Notes: generated by a model from the sequence alone, not told the origin. A stretch of DNA of 64,000 bases from DATHZQ01 sp965216945 (GCA_965216945.1 CBDCGU010000003.1:310001-374000), one strand, 5' to 3'. Counted from the first letter of the stretch, positions 33,480-43,177 are shown. Numbers and translations are program-made.

Positions 33480-35000
33480 TTGACCCACGGCATCCCGGCA
33501 CGGGTTTTCGAATCCGTCGTCGAGGCTCAAGGTATAGCCACTTCCATCACCGATGCCGCGCTGGATGGCGACGGTCCCCGGATCGTGTTCGTGAACGACG
33601 CTTTCACCAGGCTCACCGGGTACGGGCGTGAGGAGCTGGTGGGTAGGTCACATCGGATCCTCCAGGGACCGTTGACCGATCGCTCCGCAGCAGCCAAGAT
33701 GCAGCGCCGCCTGGAAGACGGCGGGCACTTCGTGACCGAGTCGATCAACTATCGATCCGACGGCACCCCCTTCGTCATGCGGTGGTCGATCTCCCCGGTT
33801 GGAGACATCGGTTTGTCCGGGAGCACCCAGTATTTCGTCGCTGCACACAACGACGTGACGGGGCTGCGCCTGCTGGAGCGTTACCGTACCGCTGACCGCC
33901 AGATCGCCAAGACGGCCATCGCCCTCGCCGCCGACCAAGCACTCGAGGCCGTCGCCGTCATCGTCACCAAGCAGATCCACGACATCATCGAACGGATGCT
34001 CTACGTCGGCAGGGCGTGCGTCGTCGCGCAGGTGGCCGGACAGTGGATCACCGGACCCGACGTTGCCGCCGCAGAACGGCTCCGGCTGGCCGAACTCGTC
34101 GAGAGCACGGCGGTTCCGATGGCGTTCACGTCCGGGCGGGAACAGTGTCTCGTTGCCCCGCTCGAGGGTTCGCGGATTCCGGGCGCCATCGTCGTGGACG
34201 AGATCGGCAGCGCCGAGATGAACCTCGTGTCCCTCGATCATCTCGCAGATCTCGCCGCCACCACCGCGCGCGGCCTCAGCGCCCTCGATATGATGGCGAA
34301 CCGGAGACGCGAGGCGCTCGCCGTGCAACGCGTCCTCTTGCCCACCGAGCAATACGACATCGACGGATTCCGCATCTTTGCTCACTACTCACCGAGCCGC
34401 CGCAGCGAGGAGGCTGGAGGAGACTGGTACGACGTCGTAGAGGTGGAAAACTCGATACGGGCGGTGATCGGTGATGTCGTTGGCAAGGGAATGCTGGCCG
34501 CCGCAGAGATGGGATTGATTCGTGCTCACATGAACGCCCTCCTCAGCTCCGAAGCCTCCCTCGAGGCTGTCATCGCCGAGACCGACAGCTTTTGCAGGTC
34601 GGAGTCCATCGTGGCGACAACGGCGATTGCGGACATCGACCGCCACTCCGGCGAGTTTCACATCGTGGCTGCCGGCCATCCTCCTCCGGTGCTCGTGTGC
34701 AACGATTCGGCGAGATTCATCGAGTTGTCACCCGTGCCGCCACTCGGAGCGTTCGCCGAGCCAGCACCCGCTCCTGCGGTGACTACCGGCACATTGGCGG
34801 AGCACGCGATCGTGCTCTACACCGACGGTCTCCTCAACGAGCGTCGCGACGGACTCGACAAGGGGCTCGAGGGTCTCCTCGCGACATACGCGGCGTGTGG
34901 CAACTCGCTGGAGGACGTCGCGCAGGCGACAGTCGACGCGACCAATACGAGCCGTGACGACGACGTCGCGGCGCTCGTCCTCACGCTGACTTCCACCTGA
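33480..35000 (+). CDS. PAS-SpoIIE phosphatase (RsbP/RsbU-like)
   Basis: The protein (506 residues) starts with a PAS domain (residues 7-130; IVFVNDAFTRLTGYGREELV and GRSHRILQGP). The LOV cysteine is replaced (SHRILQ in place of NCRFLQ), so it should not be a blue-light receptor of the usual type. A central GAF-like linker leads to a PP2C/SpoIIE domain (residues 275-506) with EEAGGDWYDVV, VIGDVVGKGMLAAAEMG, HIVAAGHPPPVLV, VLYTDGLLNERR and DDDVAALVL, so all metal sites are kept. Such PAS-PP2C proteins dephosphorylate anti-anti-sigma factors. No such factor is in the window. TTG start at 33480 has GGAGCGAGAG before it. Confidence 0.88.
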   Translation: MTHGIPARVFESVVEAQGIATSITDAALDGDGPRIVFVNDAFTRLTGYGREELVGRSHRILQGPLTDRSAAAKMQRRLEDGGHFVTESINYRSDGTPFVMRWSISPVGDIGLSGSTQYFVAAHNDVTGLRLLERYRTADRQIAKTAIALAADQALEAVAVIVTKQIHDIIERMLYVGRACVVAQVAGQWITGPDVAAAERLRLAELVESTAVPMAFTSGREQCLVAPLEGSRIPGAIVVDEIGSAEMNLVSLDHLADLAATTARGLSALDMMANRRREALAVQRVLLPTEQYDIDGFRIFAHYSPSRRSEEAGGDWYDVVEVENSIRAVIGDVVGKGMLAAAEMGLIRAHMNALLSSEASLEAVIAETDSFCRSESIVATTAIADIDRHSGEFHIVAAGHPPPVLVCNDSARFIELSPVPPLGAFAEPAPAPAVTTGTLAEHAIVLYTDGLLNERRDGLDKGLEGLLATYAACGNSLEDVAQATVDATNTSRDDDVAALVLTLTST

Positions 35001-35082
35001 GGCCTGCGTCAGGCCGGATTGCGCGGCCCGGCCGGACGGGTGCGCCCGTTACGCTACGCACCGGACCAGCCGAAGGAGCAAC

Positions 35083-36306
35083 ATGGCACACCGGATCGAC
35101 GCCGACCTCTTGATTCCGGGTAGAGGCGAGCCCGTTCCCAACGGCTCGGTGGTGCTCGAGGGCGGAGGCATCACCTATTCCGGGCCCTCCGCTGGTGCCC
35201 CGTCCGTCGACGGATCCACGACCGAGGTCGCCACCGTCATGCCCGGGCTGTGGGAGTGCCACGGACATTTCACCGGCATCATTCGCGCCGACCTGGAGGA
35301 CGAGGCGAAGGAGCCGGTGGCCGTGAAAGCCGCCCGTGCCCTGAAGTACGTGCAGGCAACCCTCGACGCCGGTTTCACGTCCGTCCGCGAGGTCGGCGGC
35401 CTTGGCATCTATATCGACCGGGCCATCAGCGAGGGCCACGCCCGCGGTCCCAAGATCTATGGCGCCGGTTCCATCCTGTCGACCACCGGTGGCCATGCCG
35501 ACGTGCACGGCCTGCCCCTCGAATGGATGGACCGCATCCACGACACAGAGGGGTTCGCCGTGCTGTGCGACGGCGTCCCTGAGTGCCTGAAGGCGGTGCG
35601 GAGGCAACTCCGCAAGGGCGCCCGGGTCATCAAGGTGTGCGCCTCGGGCGGCGTTGCCAGCGAGCTCGACCATCCCATCCACCAGCAGTTCTCGGACGAG
35701 GAGTTGCGCGCCATCGTGGAGGAGGCGGGACGAGCCGAGCGGGCCGTCGCCGCTCATTGCCACGGCAAACCCGGGATCATGGCGGCGCTGCGGGCCGGGG
35801 TGAAGACGATCGAGCACGGCAGCTACCTCGACGAGGAGGCCGCCGAGGCGATGAAGGAATCCGACGCCGTGCTCGTCCCGACGCGATTCATCATCCACGA
35901 CCTCCTCGGAATGGAAGCGGTGCTACCGCCCTACGTGTATCGCAAGGCGGTCGCCATCGCAGACCGGCACGAGCTCGCCATGAAGATCGCCGTGAGCGCC
36001 GGCGTGACCATCGCCACCGGCTCCGACATCTTCCTCTCCGGTCCGCAGTACGGGCAGAACAGCCGCGAGGTCCGCCATCTCATCGAGGCGGGCCTTACGC
36101 CGGTCGAAGCGGTGGAGGCGGCCACGGCAAACGGTCCCCTCACGCTGGGCCCGCAGGCACCCCAGTCGGGCTGGCTCCACGAGGGTTACGACGCCGACGT
36201 CATCGCGCTCGACGGTGACCCATTGACCGATCTCGACATGTGGGGCGATGCGACTCGGGTCACCCACGTATGGAAAGCGGGAGAGCTGGTGAAGTCGCCC
36301 TCCTGA
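35083..36306 (+). CDS. Metal-dependent amidohydrolase
   Basis: The protein has 407 residues. Amidohydrolase metal ligands are ECHGHFTG (HxH), KVCASGGVAS (Lys), HCHGKPG and EHGSYLD (His), and IATGSDIFLS (Asp). It resembles the imidazolonepropionase-like hydrolase group that includes Xaa-Arg or Xaa-Pro dipeptidases; the substrate is unknown. SD AAGGAG lies before ATG 35083. It is followed by an APH-like kinase gene after 130 bases. Confidence 0.92.
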   Translation: MAHRIDADLLIPGRGEPVPNGSVVLEGGGITYSGPSAGAPSVDGSTTEVATVMPGLWECHGHFTGIIRADLEDEAKEPVAVKAARALKYVQATLDAGFTSVREVGGLGIYIDRAISEGHARGPKIYGAGSILSTTGGHADVHGLPLEWMDRIHDTEGFAVLCDGVPECLKAVRRQLRKGARVIKVCASGGVASELDHPIHQQFSDEELRAIVEEAGRAERAVAAHCHGKPGIMAALRAGVKTIEHGSYLDEEAAEAMKESDAVLVPTRFIIHDLLGMEAVLPPYVYRKAVAIADRHELAMKIAVSAGVTIATGSDIFLSGPQYGQNSREVRHLIEAGLTPVEAVEAATANGPLTLGPQAPQSGWLHEGYDADVIALDGDPLTDLDMWGDATRVTHVWKAGELVKSPS

Positions 36307-36436
36307 GTTGATGGTCGGCGACGAAGACCGCACACGGACACTTGCCAACCTGCGCCGAGTGTTGGCCCCGGTGCGGCAATCCGAGTGACACCCGCGGCGG
36401 TGCCGTTTAGCCTGCGCCGGCTCGGCACGGAGGGGC

Positions 36437-37312
36437 ATGCACGACGGCGAGTTCTTCATCGACGATGCCCTCGTGCGGCATCTCGTCGACACGCAGTTTC
36501 CCCAGTGGTCCAGTCTGTCGATGGCCCGTGTGGCGTCGTCGGGAACGGTGCACACCATCCACCGCCTGGGCAGCACGATGGCGGTGAGGCTTCCGCGCCA
36601 CCCCAGGTTCACGGCTGCGCTGGAACGTGAGGCAGCGGTCCTCCCCCGGCTTGCAGCACTGCTGCCGCTGCCCATTCCCGAGGTGATCGCCGTCGGCGAG
36701 CCAACGAACCGCTTCCCATCGACGTGGGCGATTCTCAGATGGATCGACGGGGCCACGGCCGCCACCACCGACTTCTCCAACCCCGTCGCGGCCGCCGCTC
36801 GCCTCGCCGAGTTCGTTGGAGCGATGCAGGCCATCGATCTTCCCGGAGAGACTTCACCGAACCGGCGAGGCGGCCACCTCGCCGCAGCCGACGCGTGGAC
36901 CCGCCAGTCAATCGATGCCGTTGCAGACGAGTTCGACCGCGCCACGCTGGTCGGCATCTGGGAGTCGGCACTGGAGGCGCGGCCGTGGGACGGCTCGGCG
37001 GCCTGGATCCACGGGGACCTCATGCCGGGAAACCTCATCGTCTCCGGCGGCGAGCTGTCTGCGGTCATCGACTTCGGCGAATGCGCCATCGGCAACCCGA
37101 CCGTCGACCTGATCGCCGGGTGGTGGGTGTTCGACAGAAGCGGCAGGAACAGGTTCAGGGAGGCTGCCGGGGCCGACCGAGACGCATGGTCCCGGGCGAG
37201 GGGCTGGGCCCTGTCGGGAGCGGTCGGGGCGCTTGCGTATTACCGGCGCACGAATCGCAGCTTCGCCGCCATGGCGAGACGGACGCTGCGCGAGGTCACG
37301 GAAGACGTCTGA
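36437..37312 (+). CDS. Aminoglycoside phosphotransferase-like kinase (APH family)
   Basis: The kinase-like fold is seen in WIHGDLMPGNLIV (HGDxxxxN catalytic loop) and AVIDFGECAIGNPTVDL (DFG/D metal site). The N-terminal lobe has SGTVHTIHRLGSTMAVRLPR, with the ATP-site Arg/Lys. Length 291. Many members of this family phosphorylate sugars or other metabolites rather than antibiotics, so resistance should not be assumed. SD GGAGGGG precedes ATG 36437. Confidence 0.88.
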   Translation: MHDGEFFIDDALVRHLVDTQFPQWSSLSMARVASSGTVHTIHRLGSTMAVRLPRHPRFTAALEREAAVLPRLAALLPLPIPEVIAVGEPTNRFPSTWAILRWIDGATAATTDFSNPVAAAARLAEFVGAMQAIDLPGETSPNRRGGHLAAADAWTRQSIDAVADEFDRATLVGIWESALEARPWDGSAAWIHGDLMPGNLIVSGGELSAVIDFGECAIGNPTVDLIAGWWVFDRSGRNRFREAAGADRDAWSRARGWALSGAVGALAYYRRTNRSFAAMARRTLREVTEDV

Positions 37313-37327
37313 ACTGCCGGCCTCCGG

Positions 37328-38659
37328 TCACTGTGCCGGGTTGGTCACCTGGCCGAGGAACAGCATCTCGCCGGTCGACGAATGTTCGATCCAGAAGAGG
37401 AACGGACGGTCCGCCGTGAACGTCGCCGGCTCGAAGGCAGACTCGAGACTGACGATGAGCGCCGTCGCCGCTGCCGCCTCGGTGCCCTCCTCGTCGAGGG
37501 CGATGAAGGTCTTGTGGAACGCATCGGATACGTAGAGCTCACGCACGTCCGTGATGCCCGTGAAGTCTGCACCGTCGCCTACCGGAGCTTCGAACGCCTT
37601 GCGCATGCCGAGCTCCTGGAGCGCCGCCGCCAAACCGATCTCAGCTTCGAACTCGAACGACGGGAGGGTGATGTCCACGGCGCGCTCAGCCCATGGGATG
37701 GCGAGATCGGCGGGTGCAAGCGCCGCAGCCAGATCGGCCGGCGAGCCCTCCTTGGGCAGGAGCACCACCATCGCGGCGTCACCGGCGTAGGGCAGCCGCA
37801 CCGCCTCGAACAACGCCGTGTCGGCATAGCCGGTGCGGAGGTTGCCCCGCATGAGCGGCACCTCCAACGGGGTGCCATCGAGAAGCTCGAACGGGCCCAC
37901 GACCGTGGCCTCGGGTTCGAATGGCTCGAACCAGTTGGCGTTGAACCAGATGGCGTTGACGAGCGACAGCGTGGTGTCGACGGTGATCGCTCCCTCGGGA
38001 ACGAGATTCTGAATCCGATCCTCGGTTGCCCCCTCGACCCAATCATTGATCAGCTCCCGGGAGCCCTCGGGATCCCCCGCATAGTCGACGACTCGGAGCC
38101 CCGCCCCATAGTTCTCCGCGAGCGTCCGCAGATATTCATCGGTGAACGGGTAGCCCCCCTGGCCCCATGCGGAGTTGGCGGGACGGATCGTGAAAGGCTG
38201 GCGCGTGTCGTCCTCACTGCCGGGTGGGGACGGCGCGGCCAGCGCATTGTCGAGATGGTTCCGCACGGCGTGCAACGTGTCGTCGTCGACGCCGAGGTGG
38301 AGGACGTCGGCGATCTCGTCCGCCGTTGCCCCACGAGCCCCGGGATACAGCATCGAGAGCGCCGTTGCGATCGAATACGGGGACAGCATGAGATTGCCGT
38401 CGCCTGCGGTGACTCGCAACAGGTCGAGTCCAAGAGCACTGTCACCTGCCACTACCGCCTCGATATCGGCGCCGCTCACGACCGGTGCGGTCCGCCCGGT
38501 CTCGAGGCCCACGACCTCGCCCGGAGTGAACGCAGCGACCTCCGAGCCCGGACCGTCCGCAGCCGTTGCCGTCGTGCCCTGAGGCGAATCTGACGTGCCG
38601 CATGCGGCGAGAACGATCGCCACAGCGACCAGCACCGTCCATGATCGAGCGAACCTCAT
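37328..38659 (-). CDS. Serpin-family lipoprotein
   Basis: Serpins trap serine proteases. A lipoprotein signal (VAIVLAACGTS, Cys at residue 20) puts this protein on the outer face of the membrane. The serpin body is clear: SPYSIATALSMLYPGARG, VNAIWFNANWFEPFEPEA, DAFHKTFIALDEEGTEAAAA and FLFWIEHSSTGEMLFLGQV. The hinge EEGTEAAAAT keeps the small residues needed for loop insertion, so it should be inhibitory. By alignment the bond attacked is near SLE-SAF, which would give a Glu at P1. Length 443 with leader. Confidence 0.92.
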   Translation of the reverse strand: MRFARSWTVLVAVAIVLAACGTSDSPQGTTATAADGPGSEVAAFTPGEVVGLETGRTAPVVSGADIEAVVAGDSALGLDLLRVTAGDGNLMLSPYSIATALSMLYPGARGATADEIADVLHLGVDDDTLHAVRNHLDNALAAPSPPGSEDDTRQPFTIRPANSAWGQGGYPFTDEYLRTLAENYGAGLRVVDYAGDPEGSRELINDWVEGATEDRIQNLVPEGAITVDTTLSLVNAIWFNANWFEPFEPEATVVGPFELLDGTPLEVPLMRGNLRTGYADTALFEAVRLPYAGDAAMVVLLPKEGSPADLAAALAPADLAIPWAERAVDITLPSFEFEAEIGLAAALQELGMRKAFEAPVGDGADFTGITDVRELYVSDAFHKTFIALDEEGTEAAAATALIVSLESAFEPATFTADRPFLFWIEHSSTGEMLFLGQVTNPAQ

Positions 38660-38669
38660 GGACGTGTGA

Positions 38670-38687
38670 CGCGCCCGACCGGGCGCG
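38670..38687 (-). terminator. GC hairpin after the sugar-dehydrogenase-like gene
   Basis: CGCGCCC pairs with GGGCGCG around a GACC loop. It lies 16 bases past the stop of the upstream minus-strand gene and just before the serpin gene, so it may limit read-through. No T-run is present. Confidence 0.45.
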
Positions 38688-38702
38688 AGGTTCCCTGAGA
38701 TC

Positions 38703-40079
38703 TCACCGCACCGGGACGATACGCATGACTGTGCCCTCGAAGTTGGCGATGTACATCTCGCCGGCGCCGTCGAGGCCGAACGTGTTGACCTGGCCGGCTT
38801 CGGTGAGGTCGTCCGACCAGTCCTGTTCCTCCGTGACGGTTCCGTTCTCATACCGGAAGCTCCGCACCCACAGCCCGCACCAATCGGCATAGAAGTAATG
38901 ACCGTCGAGCTCCGGGATCGCTTCTCCTCGATAGACATACCCGCCGGTGATCGAGCAGCCCTCGTCGTGGTTGTACTCCAACACGGGCAGCACGAGGCCG
39001 GTCATGTCACATTCCGACGGCGAGAAGCAGTGTGCCCCCTCGGTGGTGAACCAGCCGAAGTTGGAGCCTGCGCCTTCGTCGAGACCGACGACGTTGACCT
39101 CCTCCCAACGCTGCTGGCCCACATCGGCGATGTACATCAGCCGCTCCTGAGCGTCGATGGCGAACCGCCACGGGTTGCGCAATCCGTAGGCCCACACCTC
39201 CGCGGCCCCGCCGCCGTCGACGAACGGGTTGTCGGCGGGGATCGCATACGGGTCGCCTGCATCCACGTCGAGGCGGACGATCGTGCCGAACATCGTGTCG
39301 GGGTTCTGGCCCTGGTTCCTGGCGTCCGCACCGTCACCCAGCGACACGTAGAGATGTCCTTCGGGTCCAAACGTCAACGCACCCGCATAGTGCCGGATGT
39401 CCGTGGAGTCGGGCGGCTGCTCCAACTCGATGAGAACGATCTCAGAGTCGCCATCCCCCCGATTCGGATCGTCGGACAGCGCAAACTCGGAGAGCTGGCG
39501 ACGCCCGCCGGCGTCGGTGTAGTAGACGAAGAATCGCCCATTGGAGGAATACTCGGGATGGAATGCCAGCCCGAGCAGGCCCTGTTCGATCCCATTCGCA
39601 CCAACCCGGTCACGCAGGTCGAGGAACGCATCTTCGAGCAACCGGCCCGCCTCGTCGACCACCCTGATGACGCCCTGGCGCTCCACGACGAACAACCGCA
39701 GGTCGCCTGCCGGAGCTGTCACCACGGTGGGCTGATGCAACCCGGTGGCGATCACCTCGACGGCGAGACCTTGGAGCGGGGCAGACGGATCGTCGCCGGT
39801 GTCTCCGCCCCCGTTGCCGTCGGTTGCTCCTTCGCCCGAATCACCGCTCGCCGTGGTGTCCCCCGGCGCCGTCGTGTCGGCGGTTGCGGCCAAGGTGGTC
39901 TCCGTGGAGGTCGCATCGCCGGCGGCGTCATCGGGCGCATCGGTGATCCCGAAGGGGGACTCCATGGCATCGCCGCACGCTCCCAACGCCAGGGCGAGCA
40001 CGACACCGGCAGCCGCCAGGGACCAGGCGACGCGGCCACGGCTCGTGATGTCGGGTCGAGTGCGATTCATCGGCCCCAT
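38703..40079 (-). CDS. PQQ-type sugar/sorbosone dehydrogenase-like lipoprotein
   Basis: A lipoprotein leader (LALGACGDA) and a 70-residue Thr/Asp/Gly-rich linker lead to a six-bladed beta-propeller of the soluble glucose dehydrogenase type. Motifs are LLGLAFHPEYSSNGRFFVYY (catalytic His), LTFGPEGHLYVSLGDGADA and YGLRNPWRFAID (cofactor side). The enzyme would oxidise a sugar or aldose outside the cell; whether it binds PQQ is not shown by sequence. Length 458. A second start codon (ATG 40070) is equally good. Confidence 0.87.
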   Translation of the reverse strand: MGPMNRTRPDITSRGRVAWSLAAAGVVLALALGACGDAMESPFGITDAPDDAAGDATSTETTLAATADTTAPGDTTASGDSGEGATDGNGGGDTGDDPSAPLQGLAVEVIATGLHQPTVVTAPAGDLRLFVVERQGVIRVVDEAGRLLEDAFLDLRDRVGANGIEQGLLGLAFHPEYSSNGRFFVYYTDAGGRRQLSEFALSDDPNRGDGDSEIVLIELEQPPDSTDIRHYAGALTFGPEGHLYVSLGDGADARNQGQNPDTMFGTIVRLDVDAGDPYAIPADNPFVDGGGAAEVWAYGLRNPWRFAIDAQERLMYIADVGQQRWEEVNVVGLDEGAGSNFGWFTTEGAHCFSPSECDMTGLVLPVLEYNHDEGCSITGGYVYRGEAIPELDGHYFYADWCGLWVRSFRYENGTVTEEQDWSDDLTEAGQVNTFGLDGAGEMYIANFEGTVMRIVPVR

Positions 40080-40200
40080 GGTCGCAAGTTCGTCGGTCTT
40101 TGTCGCATTCTCGGTCGGTGCGTCCCCATCACAGCCGAGCTTGTGTCACCGTCCAAGCACCGATACGTTGGCGGGGGCACGCCCGAACCCCCGGAGCAAC

Positions 40201-41310
40201 GTGGTGGCAACCTCACAAGGACAGCGTTTCTTCGACAGCCGATCGGCTTTCACGATGTTCGTCACCACGACGGACGAGAAGGTGCAGATCGCAGAGCGCA
40301 TCGCACGGGAGACCGACCACATCGAGCCGGGTGAGTGGGCGTTGCGCATCTTCGATGCGGGAATGGGAGATGCCACGGTGCTCGGTCTCCTCATGCGGCG
40401 CCTCCACCGGCGCTTCACCCACGTCCCGTGGCGCATCGTCGGCAAGGAGATCAGCGTCGAGGACGTGCGCCATGCCCTCGCCTGGCTCCCCGATCGCTTC
40501 GCCGAGCACCCGGAACTCGTCTTCGTGGTCACCAACCTTCGCTACAGCAGCGCCACGAAGCTGGCCACACGGGGAGACGTACGCTGGCGAAGCCATCCTC
40601 TCGAAGGGGACACGGCATACGACTTCGAGCTTCAGATCCGGTCGACCCACCCGATGATCGAGGACGATTGGTCCGTCACCACGTCGACGAGAACGGGCAA
40701 TCCGATACCAGCGCACCCATCGGTCCACGTGTTCTATCGCAAAGACCGCGAGTTCATTCTCCGCAATGCCATCCCTCGGCCCGGAGCGGTCGACGGCGAG
40801 TACGACCTCGTGATCGCCTCCCAGCCCTACCGGGCTCGCAGCTCCGCCGAGCACAAGGTACGGACGGTCATCGCACCGCTGGCAAGAGCGCTGGCTCCGG
40901 GCGGGCGGATGATCGCAATCCACGGCGCCGGAGGCGATCCCGGTCTCGAGATCATCCGCGGCGTGTGGCCAGACGAGACGCCGTTCGTCACCGACCGACA
41001 CCAGCTGATCGCCGAAGCGAAGCGGCAGTTGGCCGACAGGCCGGATCTCGAGTTCCCCGAGCTGGACGACGACGAAGCCATCTTCCAGTACCGGCTCAAC
41101 ATGATGCCGTCCGAGCGGCAGGAGCATATCGGCACGTCGTCCATCCTGGCGGCCTGGAACGCAGCAGGGTACGTGGCCCAGATCGAAGAGGCCCGCCTGG
41201 CCGATGCCTTGGCGACCGGGGCCTACGTGGATGCGACCCGCGACGTGCTGGCCCGATACGGCGGGGTGTGGTTCAACGACGAGAGCTACGTCATCAGGAG
41301 AAGACCATGA
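40201..41310 (+). CDS. SAM-dependent methyltransferase-like protein
   Basis: The frame from GTG 40201 (GGAG in front) codes for 369 residues. RIFDAGMGDATVLGLLM is a class I SAM-binding motif, followed by a long helical domain, EYDLVIASQPYRA at the expected fourth strand and LAPGGRMIAIHG at the fifth. The substrate is unknown. The first 20 residues and the C-terminal piece (ATRDVLARYGGVWFNDESYV) are conserved-looking. It overlaps the next gene by ATGA, so the two should work together. Confidence 0.75.
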   Translation: MVATSQGQRFFDSRSAFTMFVTTTDEKVQIAERIARETDHIEPGEWALRIFDAGMGDATVLGLLMRRLHRRFTHVPWRIVGKEISVEDVRHALAWLPDRFAEHPELVFVVTNLRYSSATKLATRGDVRWRSHPLEGDTAYDFELQIRSTHPMIEDDWSVTTSTRTGNPIPAHPSVHVFYRKDREFILRNAIPRPGAVDGEYDLVIASQPYRARSSAEHKVRTVIAPLARALAPGGRMIAIHGAGGDPGLEIIRGVWPDETPFVTDRHQLIAEAKRQLADRPDLEFPELDDDEAIFQYRLNMMPSERQEHIGTSSILAAWNAAGYVAQIEEARLADALATGAYVDATRDVLARYGGVWFNDESYVIRRRP

Positions 41311-41765
41311 ACGGACCGATCGCTCAGACGAGCTTGCAGGTAACGGTGGACTGTGCGGATCCCGATGCGCAAGCTCGCTTCTGGGCGTCGGCGCTCCGTT
41401 ACGAGCTCCAGGGTCCTCCCCCGCCCCACGTGAGCTGGCGGGACTACTGGATCAGCGTCGGTGTGCCCGCAGACGAGGTCGAGGACGGGTTCGATGCCAT
41501 CGTCGACCCCACCGGGCGTGGACCCCGGATCTGGTTCCAGCACGTACCCGAGCCCAAAACGGCCAAGAACCGCCTCCACTTCGACCTCCTCGTCGGCGGA
41601 GGCCGCTCCGTACCGCTGGAGGAGCGGAAGCGTCGTGTGCACTCCGAGGCCGACCGCTTGCAAGTGCTCGGCGCAGCCGTGCGCCACGTGATGGACAACT
41701 CCGAGCACAACCACTACGCCATCGCCATGGCGGACCCGGAGGGCAACGAGTTCGACGTCGTCTGA
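41307..41765 (+). CDS. VOC/glyoxalase-like protein
   Basis: The protein has 152 residues with two beta-alpha-beta-beta-beta modules. QVTVDCADPDAQARFWASAL and NRLHFDLLVGGG carry the first metal-type His and the second half, and MADPEGNEFDVV has the last metal-type Glu. VOC proteins include resistance proteins, dioxygenases and isomerases; this short form is a common actinobacterial type of unknown substrate. It is coupled to the methyltransferase-like gene. Confidence 0.85.
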   Translation: MNGPIAQTSLQVTVDCADPDAQARFWASALRYELQGPPPPHVSWRDYWISVGVPADEVEDGFDAIVDPTGRGPRIWFQHVPEPKTAKNRLHFDLLVGGGRSVPLEERKRRVHSEADRLQVLGAAVRHVMDNSEHNHYAIAMADPEGNEFDVV

Positions 41766-41892
41766 TGGACACGCTCGGAACAGACGGCCGACCGGGCTAC
41801 CTCCACGTCGCGGGCTGGTGTCCCGAGGTGCACATCATGCACAGGATCGCGCCGGCTTCGACGAGATCAGGACGGATTCACGACTCGGGACG

Positions 41893-43164
41893 CTACGCCG
41901 AGAGGTCTTCCGGCATCTCGCCGGCGACGAGGTCCTGCATGGGGATGAGGGTGGGATTCACCCGGTCGCGAACGACGTCGCCGTCGATCAGCACCTGAGC
42001 GATGTCGGTGCGGGACGGCAACTCATACATGGTGTCGAGCAAGACCTCCTCCATGATGGCCCGCAGGCCTCGCGCCCCGGTCCCCCGCAGCATGGCTTGC
42101 TCGGCGATGGCCTCGAGGGCGTCGTCGGTGATCTGCAGCTCCACGCCGTCCATCTCGAAGAACTTGCAGTACTGCTTGGAGAGGGCATTGCGCGGCTCGG
42201 TGAGAACCCGGACCAAGGCCTCCTTGTCGAGATCGTCGACGGTGGCGACCACCGGGAGTCTGCCGATGAACTCCGGGATGAGGCCGAACCCGATCAGGTC
42301 CTCCGGCATCACCTTGGAGATCAGCTCGCTCGGACGCCCGTTGTCCGCGGAACGGACCTCGGCGCCGAAACCCACCGATTTCTTGCCGATGCGGTTGCCG
42401 ATCACCTCCTCGAGGCCGGCAAACGCACCACCGCAGATGAACAGCATGTTGGTCGTGTCGATCTGCAGGAACTCCTGGTGGGGGTGCTTGCGACCGCCCT
42501 GGGGCGGTACGGACGCGACCGTGCCCTCCAGGATCTTGAGGAGGGCCTGTTGCACACCCTCGCCGGATACATCCCGGGTGATCGACGGGTTCTCCGCTTT
42601 GCGGGCGATCTTGTCGATCTCGTCGATGTAGATGATCCCCGTCTCGGCGCGCTTGATGTCGAAGTCGGCGGCCTGGATCAGCTTGAGGAGGATGTTCTCG
42701 ACGTCCTCACCCACGTAGCCGGCCTCCGTCAGCGCGGTGGCATCGGCGATGGCGAAAGGTACGTTGAGCCGGCGCGCCAGGGTCTGCGCCATGAGGGTCT
42801 TGCCGACACCGGTCGGGCCGACGAGCAGGATGTTGGACTTCTGCAGCTCGACGTCGTCGTCGCTGCGGTTGCCCGCCTGGACTCGCTTGTAGTGGTTGTA
42901 CACGGCAACGGACAGGATCCTCTTGGCGCGTTCCTGCCCGACCACGTACGACTCGAGGAACTCATAGATCTCGTGGGGCTTCGGCAGCTCCGTGAAACCG
43001 ACCTCTTCGATCTCGGCGAGCTCTTCCTCGATGATCTCGTTACACAGCTCGATGCACTCGTCGCAGATGTAGACGCCCGGACCGGCGATCAGCTTCTTGA
43101 CTTGCTTCTGCGATTTGCCACAGAAGCTGCACTTGAGCAGCTCGGTCCCTTCGTATTTGGCCAC
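41893..43164 (-). CDS. clpX: ClpX ATPase
   Basis: ClpX unfolds proteins and feeds them to ClpP. The zinc-binding domain CSFCGKSQ...CDEC is at the N-terminus, Walker A is LLVGPTGVGKTLMAQ, Walker B is IIYIDEIDKIARK, and the pore loop GYVGEDVENIL is present. IGFGLIPEFIGRLP gives sensor/lid residues. Length 423 is normal. It is 13 bases behind clpP in tig-clpP-clpX. Confidence 0.97.
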   Translation of the reverse strand: MAKYEGTELLKCSFCGKSQKQVKKLIAGPGVYICDECIELCNEIIEEELAEIEEVGFTELPKPHEIYEFLESYVVGQERAKRILSVAVYNHYKRVQAGNRSDDDVELQKSNILLVGPTGVGKTLMAQTLARRLNVPFAIADATALTEAGYVGEDVENILLKLIQAADFDIKRAETGIIYIDEIDKIARKAENPSITRDVSGEGVQQALLKILEGTVASVPPQGGRKHPHQEFLQIDTTNMLFICGGAFAGLEEVIGNRIGKKSVGFGAEVRSADNGRPSELISKVMPEDLIGFGLIPEFIGRLPVVATVDDLDKEALVRVLTEPRNALSKQYCKFFEMDGVELQITDDALEAIAEQAMLRGTGARGLRAIMEEVLLDTMYELPSRTDIAQVLIDGDVVRDRVNPTLIPMQDLVAGEMPEDLSA

Positions 43165-43177
43165 GAGTGAGTTTCTC

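Noticed and set aside
36311..36388. A 25-codon frame from ATG 36311 between the amidohydrolase and the APH-like gene
   Set aside because: It has no ribosome site and no recognisable motif, so it is likely chance.
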